A DNA stretch of 43,069 bases from an uncultured Burkholderiales bacterium (GTDB lineage: Bacteria > Pseudomonadota > Gammaproteobacteria > Burkholderiales > Burkholderiaceae_D). Shown here one piece after another: positions 36,620-43,069 of this stretch (positions within the stretch are counted from its first letter, which is position 1; each line of letters starts with the position of its first letter). The DNA lies in NCBI GenBank assembly GCA_903836575.1, contig CAILRJ010000472.1, forward strand, positions 1 through 43,069, read 5' to 3'. A program made the position numbers and the translations under genes. A model generated the notes under the pieces. That model made no database searches and was not told where the DNA came from. It was given only the letters and a program-made list of their open reading frames with translations.

Positions 36620-39600
36620 ATGCCAGACCAACTCCCTCCTTATGCCGAACTGCACTGCCTGTCGAACTACACCTTCCTGCGTGGTGCCTCACACCCTGAA
36701 GAACTGATCGAACGGGCGGCCGACCTTAGTTATGCGGCACTGGCCATCACTGACGAGTGCTCGCTCGCCGGTGTTGTGCGCGCCCACATCGAAGCCAGAA
36801 AACACGGACTGGCATTGCTGATCGGCACCGAAGTCACACTGCGCTGCGGCATGAAATTGCTACTACTGGCAACCAACCGCCAAGGCTACGGCAATCTGTC
36901 GCAACTGATCACGAATGGCCGGCGACGCGCCGACAAGGGTTGTTACCAGTTGGACATGGAGGATTTTGAGACACCAGAATTAGCTGGTCTGCCAGATTGT
37001 CTGGCGATCCTGTTACCCGAACGCATTCATGACGACGCACAGAGGCAGCAGCAAGCGCAGTGGCTCGCGCATGTTTTCGATGCGCGGGCGTGGATCGCCG
37101 TCGAACTGTTGCACCGACTTGATGATGATGTCTGGCTGCAACGGCTGACCGCGTTGTCGCAGCAAACCGGCCTGCCGCTGGTGGCCAGCGGTGATGTGCA
37201 CATGCATCTTCGCTCGCGCAAACCGTTGCAGGATACGGTCACCGCGATCCGGCTCGGCAAGCCGATTGCCGATTGCGGATTGGCCTTGCAACCCAATGCC
37301 GAACAACACTTGCGCTCACGCTTGCGGCTAGCGCAATTGTATCCGCGCGCGCTGCTGGAACAAACGCTGGTGGTGGCGCAGCGCTGCACGTTTTCGCTGG
37401 ATGAACTGCGCTACGAATATCCGCTGGAAATTGTGCCGGCCGGCGCCACCCTCGACGGTCACCTGCGTAACCTGACCTACGAAGGCGCGGCACGCCGCTT
37501 CGTCGCTGGCATACCGGCCAAGGTGCAGGAACAAATCGAACATGAGCTGACGCTGATCCATGATCTGGCCTACGAACCCTACTTCCTCACGGTGCATGAC
37601 ATCGTGCGCTTTGCCCGCAGCCAGGACATCCTGTGTCAGGGCCGCGGTTCGGCAGCCAATTCGGTGGTCTGCTATTGCCTCGGGATTACCGAGGTCGATC
37701 CGGAACGCATGTCGATGCTGTTCGAGCGCTTTATCTCGAAAGAGCGCAACGAGCCACCCGATATCGATGTCGATTTTGAGCACCAGCGACGCGAAGAAGT
37801 GATCCAGTACATTTATCGCAAATACGGACGACATCGGGCCGCACTGACCGGCGTGCACATTACCTACCGGCCACGCTCGGCCCTCAAGGATGTCGGCAAG
37901 GCGCTCGGCATTGACTTCGACCAGATCAACCGGCTGTCGCACTCGCATCAATGGTGGGAAGACGGCCAGGTCAGCGACGAGCGGCTGCGTGAAAGCGGCT
38001 TCGATCCCGAGGCGTCGCTGGTGCACAAGCTGCTGGAACTGACACGCACGCTGATCGGTTTTCCACGCCACCTGTCACAGCATCCGGGCGGCTTCGTCAT
38101 CGCACGCGACAATCTGGCCCGGCTGGTGCCGATCGAAAATGCCGCGATGCCGGAGCGCAGCATGATCGAGTGGGACAAGAATGACCTCGACGCACTTGGC
38201 ATCCTCAAGATCGATGTGCTGGCGCTGGGCATGCTGTCGGCGATCCGGCGAGCGCTCGACCTGATCGGCCTGCGTCGTGGCGATATTTTCACGATGCAGG
38301 ACGTGCCGGCCGAAGACCCGGCCACCTACGAGATGATTTGTGCCGCCGATACCGTCGGCGTGTTCCAGATCGAATCGCGGGCCCAGATGTCAATGTTGCC
38401 GCGCCTGCGTCCCGAAAAGTTTTACCACCTGGTGATCGAAGTAGCGATCGTGCGGCCGGGACCGATCCAGGGCGGCATGGTGCATCCGTACCTGCGTCGC
38501 CGGCAAGGACTGGAACCAGTGACCTATGCCAACGCCGACATGAAACTGGCGCTCGAACGCACGCTCGGGGTGCCGATTTTTCAGGAACAGGTGATGCAGG
38601 TGGTGATGCTGGCCGCCGGTTTCACACCGGGCCAGGCCGATGATTTGCGGCGCTCGATGGCGGCCTGGAAACGCAAGGGCGGACTGCAGAAATTCCGCGA
38701 ACCCGTTATTGCCGGCATGCTCGCTCGCGGTTACGAACTTGACTTCGCCGAAGGGATTTTCAGCCAGATCGAAGGCTTCGGCGAATACGGTTTTCCGGAA
38801 TCCCATGCGGCCAGTTTTGCGCTGCTGGTGTATGTCTCGGCCTGGATCAAGCGGCATGAACCGGCAGCTTTTCTGGCGGCGCTGCTGAACTCGCAGCCGA
38901 TGGGTTTTTATGGTCCTTCGCAACTGGTGCAAGACGCCCGCCGTCACGGCGTGCGCGTCTTGCCGGTCGACGTGATGATCAGCGAAGTGGAATGCACGCT
39001 GGAAGAACATGCCGAAGAATTGAATGCGGCGCAGCCCGACGTCCGGCTCGGTCTGTGCCTGGTGCGCGGACTATCCAGTCAGGCAGCGCAACGTGTGATC
39101 GAAGTCCGTGCCATGCGCGCCTTCGACAGTGTTGACGACATGGCACGGCGAGCAGAACTGGACCAGCAAGACCTGAAAGCGCTGGCTGCCGCCAATGCGT
39201 TGTTCGCGCTGGCCGGACACCGTCGCCAGGCCAACTGGGAAGTCGCGGCCCTGCTCCCGGTGACGGCACTGTTGCGTCATGCTCCGATTACCGAAATCCC
39301 GCTGGCATTGCCCGCAGCCAGCGAAGGCCATGACATCGTCGCCGATTACCGCAGCACGGGACTGACGCTGAACCGCCATCCGCTGGCCCTGCTGCGCACG
39401 CGTCTGCGCCAGATGAAATTATCAACTGCCCTCGAACTGAAGGGCTATGGCAACGGCAAGCTGGTACGCACCAGCGGCCTGGTGACGATGCGCCAGCGTC
39501 CCGGCACCGCCAAAGGCACAATGTTCATCACGCTCGAAGATGAAACCGGTGTCATCAACGTGATCCTCTGGAAAGACATCCAGGAGCGCGATCGTCCCGC

Positions 39601-39739
39601 CATCCTGCAAGCAAGTCTGATGACGGTGTACGGGGTCTGGCAATGTGCCGGCGAAGTGCGGCATTTGATCGCCAAGAAAGTGCTAGATCATTCTGCATTA
39701 CTGGGGCAACTGCATATCGAAAGCCGTCATTTTCATTAG
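36620..39739 (+). CDS. dnaE2: Error-prone DNA polymerase III alpha subunit DnaE2 (ImuC)
   Basis: 1039 residues, cytoplasmic. A translesion polymerase used in SOS mutagenesis, normally with ImuA' and ImuB. The N-terminal PHP domain opens YAELHCLSNYTFLRGASHPE. The polymerase core has GRGSAANSVVCYCLG, the catalytic aspartates in PPDIDVDFEH, the region FQIESRAQMSMLPRLRP and the fingers and beta-clamp region. The C-terminal OB-fold has FITLEDETGVINVILW, as in DnaE2. No replicative DnaE tau-binding tail is present. The start at 36620 is set by the family-typical N-terminus; no ribosome site is seen. imuA and imuB are not adjacent. Confidence 0.96.
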   Translation: MPDQLPPYAELHCLSNYTFLRGASHPEELIERAADLSYAALAITDECSLAGVVRAHIEARKHGLALLIGTEVTLRCGMKLLLLATNRQGYGNLSQLITNGRRRADKGCYQLDMEDFETPELAGLPDCLAILLPERIHDDAQRQQQAQWLAHVFDARAWIAVELLHRLDDDVWLQRLTALSQQTGLPLVASGDVHMHLRSRKPLQDTVTAIRLGKPIADCGLALQPNAEQHLRSRLRLAQLYPRALLEQTLVVAQRCTFSLDELRYEYPLEIVPAGATLDGHLRNLTYEGAARRFVAGIPAKVQEQIEHELTLIHDLAYEPYFLTVHDIVRFARSQDILCQGRGSAANSVVCYCLGITEVDPERMSMLFERFISKERNEPPDIDVDFEHQRREEVIQYIYRKYGRHRAALTGVHITYRPRSALKDVGKALGIDFDQINRLSHSHQWWEDGQVSDERLRESGFDPEASLVHKLLELTRTLIGFPRHLSQHPGGFVIARDNLARLVPIENAAMPERSMIEWDKNDLDALGILKIDVLALGMLSAIRRALDLIGLRRGDIFTMQDVPAEDPATYEMICAADTVGVFQIESRAQMSMLPRLRPEKFYHLVIEVAIVRPGPIQGGMVHPYLRRRQGLEPVTYANADMKLALERTLGVPIFQEQVMQVVMLAAGFTPGQADDLRRSMAAWKRKGGLQKFREPVIAGMLARGYELDFAEGIFSQIEGFGEYGFPESHAASFALLVYVSAWIKRHEPAAFLAALLNSQPMGFYGPSQLVQDARRHGVRVLPVDVMISEVECTLEEHAEELNAAQPDVRLGLCLVRGLSSQAAQRVIEVRAMRAFDSVDDMARRAELDQQDLKALAAANALFALAGHRRQANWEVAALLPVTALLRHAPITEIPLALPAASEGHDIVADYRSTGLTLNRHPLALLRTRLRQMKLSTALELKGYGNGKLVRTSGLVTMRQRPGTAKGTMFITLEDETGVINVILWKDIQERDRPAILQASLMTVYGVWQCAGEVRHLIAKKVLDHSALLGQLHIESRHFH

Positions 39740-39800
39740 ATCGTCAACATCTGGCTTTGCCAGTACCCTTGCTTTCAGCGGGGCTGGCAAAATACCGGAC

Positions 39801-39821
39801 GCGGACAATTTTATTGTCCGC
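39801..39821. other. Perfect inverted repeat between dnaE2 and aminotransferase gene
   Basis: GCGGACAAT and ATTGTCCGC form a 9-base-pair palindrome with a TTT loop. It lies in the 148-base gap after dnaE2, and an 8-base-pair stem with a 20-base loop precedes it at 39756-39791. No strong T-tract follows, so it may be a regulator binding site near the aminotransferase promoter, or a weak terminator. Confidence 0.45.
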
Positions 39822-39887
39822 CGAAGCAGCATCGTTCGGCTGCGATCACAGTCTGCTTTGAGACACCGATTAACCAAGAGAACAACC

Positions 39888-41051
39888 ATGCGCATTGACA
39901 TTAGAACACCCGGCCTGAGTACAAAATTACCCGCTGTGGGTACGACGATATTTACCGTCATGTCGGCGCTGGCAGCAGAAAAAGGCGCGGTCAATCTGGG
40001 ACAAGGTTTTCCGGACTTTGACTGCGATCCGCAACTGGTCAGCGCAGTCACTAGCGCCATGAAGGAAGGCTTGAACCAATACCCGCCGATGGTCGGTGTA
40101 CCTGTATTGCGCGACGCCGTTGCCGCCAAGTTATCCAGCCTGTATGGGCGCAGCTATGATGCCGGCAGCGAAATCACCATCACCGCAGGGGCAACCCAGG
40201 CGATCCTGACCATCATCATTGCCGTGCTCCATCCCGGCGACGAAATGATCGTGCTTGAACCCTGCTACGACAGCTATGTACCCAATATCGTGCTGGCAGG
40301 CGGCACGGCGGTGCTGGTCCCGTTGATGCCCGGTTCCTTTCGCCCTGACTTCGAAAAAATCGAGGCTGCGATTACCGCGAAGACCCGCGCCATCATCATC
40401 AATTCTCCGCACAACCCGAGCGGCACGGTCTGGACTGATGCCGACATGCACAGGCTGCAGCACATGCTGGCGCCGACAGACGTGCTCGTCATCAGTGATG
40501 AAGTCTACGAACACATGGTCTTCGACGGTGCGCAACACCAGAGTGTCGCGCGCTTTCCGGGTCTGGCAGCGCGATCGTTCGTCGTCTCCAGTTTTGGCAA
40601 AACCTATCATGTGACTGGCTGGAAAATTGGCTACGTAGCCGCACCGGCTGCACTGAGCGCCGAATTTCGCAAGGTGCACCAGTTCAACGTGTTCACCGTC
40701 AACACACCAATGCAATACGGCATCGCCGCCTACATGGCAGATCCCGCGCCGTATCTGTCCTTGCCGGCGTTTTATCAACGCAAGCGCGATCTGTTCCGGG
40801 AAGGATTGAAGCGCACCAGATTCAAGCTACTGCCCAGTGAGGGTACGTATTTCCAATGCGTCGACATCTCGGCGGTCAGTAACCTGAGCGAGACCGCGTT
40901 CTGCAAATGGCTTACTACCGAGATCGGCGTTGCCGCTATTCCGCTATCAGCGTTTTATGCCGACGGCTTTGACCAGCGCGTGGTGCGATTCTGCTTTGCC
41001 AAAAAAGATCCGACATTGCATGCGGCGCTGGTGAGGTTGGCTAAACTTTAG
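39888..41051 (+). CDS. PLP-dependent aminotransferase, methionine aminotransferase (YbdL) type
   Basis: 387 residues from the ATG at 39888 (AGAG seven bases upstream). Fold-type I class I/II transaminase; the lysine that forms the Schiff base is K238 in SSFGKTYHVTGWKIGY. Other class motifs are NLGQGFPDFDCDP near the start, PHNPSGTVW, and SDEVYEHMVF with the aspartate that binds PLP nitrogen. The opening VGTTIFTVMSALAAE and motif set match YbdL/kynurenine aminotransferase, which use methionine and aromatic amino acids; I chose the methionine label on similarity by eye. It stands alone between dnaE2 and a metallo-hydrolase. Confidence 0.88.
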   Translation: MRIDIRTPGLSTKLPAVGTTIFTVMSALAAEKGAVNLGQGFPDFDCDPQLVSAVTSAMKEGLNQYPPMVGVPVLRDAVAAKLSSLYGRSYDAGSEITITAGATQAILTIIIAVLHPGDEMIVLEPCYDSYVPNIVLAGGTAVLVPLMPGSFRPDFEKIEAAITAKTRAIIINSPHNPSGTVWTDADMHRLQHMLAPTDVLVISDEVYEHMVFDGAQHQSVARFPGLAARSFVVSSFGKTYHVTGWKIGYVAAPAALSAEFRKVHQFNVFTVNTPMQYGIAAYMADPAPYLSLPAFYQRKRDLFREGLKRTRFKLLPSEGTYFQCVDISAVSNLSETAFCKWLTTEIGVAAIPLSAFYADGFDQRVVRFCFAKKDPTLHAALVRLAKL

Positions 41052-41436
41052 CGATAGTCAAGTCGAGTCGCTCGCTGCGAATGGTCGGTGTTCCATTTTT
41101 TTAAAAAAGAGTCGAAACAACCAGCAAGAGCGCAGGTCAGTGCAGGTACTGGCTTGTTACTAACGATGAGGCAATCTGGCAATTTGCTGTCAAGCTATTG
41201 ATTTCGCCCACGGCGTGCCCACTTGCAAAAGGAGACACGCTGGTCCCGGCGCATACACGGTGCTCTGGCCTACCAACGTACGCATCGACCGCGCGACGAC
41301 CGATTGATCCGGGAGATCCGGTCGCCCCTCCTGTTGCCTCGCTCCACCTGGCGAGAATCTATCCGTATTTATACCAATGCGAAGCCGGCATGAGCGCGCC
41401 CATGACTACGGGTGTTGCACCGGCTTTCGAACATGA
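41052..41436. other. Intergenic region without a recognisable gene
   Basis: 385 bases between the aminotransferase and the metallo-hydrolase. An 84-codon open frame (41198-41452) exists but has no ribosome site, no hydrophobic or domain pattern and overlaps the next gene. A T-rich then A-rich tract (41095-41107) may be part of a weak terminator. Nothing else stands out. Confidence 0.6.
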
Positions 41437-42546
41437 ATGGACAACACATTGAAACGATTCCTGATAGTGAGCCTAGCCCTGATTTGTACCGTTGCCCTCG
41501 GCACCGGTGCCTATCTTAATCTGACACTTGGGCAGTTACCAGATAACGCGCAATTGCAGGGAGCGCCGCAATACCGCGACGGACAGTTCCGAAACGAAGT
41601 AGCTTCGCCACCGCGTTCTAGCGGTTTCGGATTTATTCTGGCGGTGATTCGGGGACGTTTCGAGCCGCGAGACCGGCCCGCGCCGTCTGTGCCGCTGCCC
41701 TCGGTAAAGACCAATCTGGCGGCGCTGGACCCAGGACAAGACATCGTGATTTGGCTCGGACACTCGTCATACTTCGTTCAGATCGGTGGCAAGCGATTAT
41801 TGATCGACCCGGTCTTCAGTACCTATGCAGCACCGGTGCCGGGCATGGTGAGCGCCTTCGACGGCACCAGCCTTTATACAGCAGAGGACATGCCGGAAAT
41901 CGATGTCATCCTGATCACACACGATCACTACGACCATCTTGACTATGCGAGCATGAAGAGCCTCGAAGCAAAGACGCGCTTGGTGATTACAGGGCTGGGC
42001 AACGGCGCCCATTTAAGACACTGGGGATACCCGCCCGAAAAAATTCGTGAAATGAACTGGCATGGCAGCCTGACGCTTGGCGAAGGTTTGCAGGTGCATG
42101 CGCTGCCTGCGCAGCATTACTCAGGCCGTTTCTTGAAGCGCAACCAAAGCTTGTGGGTGAGTTTCGCGCTTGAGACTGCAGAGCGGCGCTTGTATTTCAG
42201 CGGCGATACCGGTTTCGGCCCGCATTTTGCGCAAATTGCGAAACGTTTTGACCGGTTCGATTTTGTCGCGCTTGATGCCGGGCAGTACAACGAGAAGTGG
42301 GCTGACATCCACATGACGCCGGAGGAGGCATCCCGTGCGGCAGGCATACTAAACGCCGATTCCCTTCTGACAGCACATGCCGGCCGCTTTAGCCTGGCAC
42401 GCCACGCGTGGGATGAGCCGTTTGAACGCGCATTAGTGGCAAGTAAAGGCAAGAGCTACCGTTTATTGACTCCCCGGATTGGCGAGCCGGTACATCTGCA
42501 CAAACCAGCTCAGATGTTCACGCTTTGGTGGAAGGGTCTCAAATAG
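41437..42546 (+). CDS. Membrane-anchored metallo-beta-lactamase-fold hydrolase (UlaG/NAPE-PLD-like)
   Basis: 369 residues. An N-terminal hydrophobic stretch (FLIVSLALICTVALGTGAYL) is a signal anchor. The metal site is intact: HDHYDHLDY (HxHxDH), SGDTGFGPH and DAGQYNEKWADIHMTPEEA, with a last histidine in LTAHAGRFSL. The flanking pattern VIWLGHSSYFVQIGGKRLLI DPVF is typical of bacterial proteins related to N-acyl-phosphatidylethanolamine phospholipase D and UlaG. A periplasmic phospholipid or ester substrate is plausible but unproven. The start at 41437 is the first ATG before the anchor; no clear ribosome site. Confidence 0.88.
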   Translation: MDNTLKRFLIVSLALICTVALGTGAYLNLTLGQLPDNAQLQGAPQYRDGQFRNEVASPPRSSGFGFILAVIRGRFEPRDRPAPSVPLPSVKTNLAALDPGQDIVIWLGHSSYFVQIGGKRLLIDPVFSTYAAPVPGMVSAFDGTSLYTAEDMPEIDVILITHDHYDHLDYASMKSLEAKTRLVITGLGNGAHLRHWGYPPEKIREMNWHGSLTLGEGLQVHALPAQHYSGRFLKRNQSLWVSFALETAERRLYFSGDTGFGPHFAQIAKRFDRFDFVALDAGQYNEKWADIHMTPEEASRAAGILNADSLLTAHAGRFSLARHAWDEPFERALVASKGKSYRLLTPRIGEPVHLHKPAQMFTLWWKGLK

Positions 42547-42982
42547 GGAGCTCAGTACTGGTCGCCGTGGCGAAACCGAAAGCTGCACTACCGGGCTCAA
42601 GGACCAACAACGGCGTCCTGTGCAATTACAATTTGAATGAAGGTTATCGCAGACGAAGTCCGGAAGTAAGGATGCCATCTTTACTTTCACGTCAGCACCG
42701 GATGAAAGCCTGGCAAGCCGGGAGTACCCATCTGCGGGGTGAATCGCCTCGCTTGCAAACGCGCCGGTAATTGGTGATTCGAGACGATTTATGTCCAATA
42801 AACTGATGCTTGCGCTGCACCTAAGAATTCCGGTAACGCTCCCCTGGCGATCTACCGGAAATAAAAAAATGCTCTCCTGGTTGCTTAAATAGCTTTACCA
42901 ATTGCCACTATCCGCCGCGCCATTATTAAATCCCGAGGCACAATATTCTTGCGCTAATAACAACTCAAAGGGAAAGACCTCT
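42547..42982. other. Intergenic region without a recognisable gene
   Basis: About 435 bases after the metallo-hydrolase. It contains an 8-base-pair inverted repeat (TTCCGGTA/TACCGGAA, 42828-42860, 17-base loop) followed by AATAAAAAAAT, which could be a weak terminator for either strand. I see no tRNA, riboswitch core or open frame with coding character. Confidence 0.55.
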
Positions 42983-43045
42983 ATGCACATTCGCGGCGGT
43001 ACTTTATTGAAACTATCCTTGTCAGTCATCACGCTCATCGAAGGT
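42983..43045 (+). pseudogene. 21-codon frame at the right edge, possibly a truncated signal-peptide gene
   Basis: An ATG at 42983 opens MHIRGGTLLKLSLSVITLIE G and stops at 43045. The charge-then-hydrophobic pattern looks like the start of a signal peptide that is cut short. AAAGGGAAAG lies just upstream. The following bases to the window end (TGGCCCCATCTGTCAAGAC) resemble the tip of a mobile element, so an insertion may have broken the gene. The window end prevents a decision. Confidence 0.3.
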
Positions 43046-43069
43046 TAAAGTGGCCCCATCTGTCAAGAC

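Noticed and set aside
41198-41452. 84-codon frame before the metallo-hydrolase
   Set aside because: No ribosome site, no recognisable pattern, overlaps the next gene start.
42663-42763. c-di-GMP or cobalamin riboswitch-like stretch at the right end
   Set aside because: A few GEMM-like bases (GAAAGCCTGG) occur, but the rest of the core is not present and no gene follows in phase.

Overview
The window looks like chromosomal DNA of a beta-proteobacterium in Burkholderiales, most likely Oxalobacteraceae (Herminiimonas / Collimonas / Janthinobacterium / Glaciimonas type). I infer this from the branched-chain amino-acid transporter subfamily, the methyl-accepting chemotaxis proteins that start with a short KNWKIGTRL-like leader and end in WEEF, the AlkK-like acyl-CoA ligase, and the GC-rich codon use with strong GGAG ribosome binding sites. 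I see no rRNA, tRNA, CRISPR array, prophage or complete insertion sequence.

Layout. 1-4233 (minus): a polyol-type carbohydrate ABC importer (binding protein, two permeases, ATPase; the ATPase runs off the left edge). 4468-6987 (plus): a triple-PAS GGDEF-EAL c-di-GMP protein. 6998-8215 (minus): an orphan amino-acid-type binding protein. 8502-12325 (plus): an accessory operon of unrecognised purpose with a protein carrying beta-helix-like C-terminal strands, a GGX-repeat glycine-rich protein, a MauE/DoxX-like membrane protein, an ABBA (DMATS/cyanobactin-like) prenyltransferase candidate, a squalene-cyclase-fold protein and a 30-codon terminal reading frame. 12282-17406 (minus): livF-livG-livM-livH and a livK-type binding protein, followed upstream by an acyl-CoA ligase (17493-19145) and a class II aldolase-like protein (19255-20049). 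20149-21351 (plus): a serine beta-lactamase-fold hydrolase. 21442-25062 (plus): selO-msrB-yciB-bolA, coupled by ATGA overlaps, then a parvulin foldase and a clear rho-independent terminator. 25185-28479: metR and metE, divergent. 28487-36305: a Sel1-repeat protein, two chemoreceptors facing opposite directions, a decayed receptor remnant between them, and a large soluble duplicated-sensor/CheW fusion. 36620-39739: dnaE2 under a near-perfect LexA box. 39888-41051: a methionine-type aminotransferase. 41437-42546: a metallo-beta-lactamase-fold phospholipase-like protein. The right end (42547-43069) has no complete gene.

How they work together. The two ABC systems are nutrient importers with ordinary operon structure; the ligase and aldolase near liv suggest organic-acid catabolism. 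The c-di-GMP protein, chemoreceptors and CheW fusion are the sensory part. The selO-msrB-yciB-bolA-parvulin block has a redox and envelope-maintenance theme. The accessory operon at 8.5-12.3 kb is the best candidate for an undescribed system: the last four reading frames are translationally coupled, two enzymes belong to isoprenoid-handling folds, and the first two proteins look structural. Its function is inference only. The duplicated-sensor CheW fusion is the second most unusual item.
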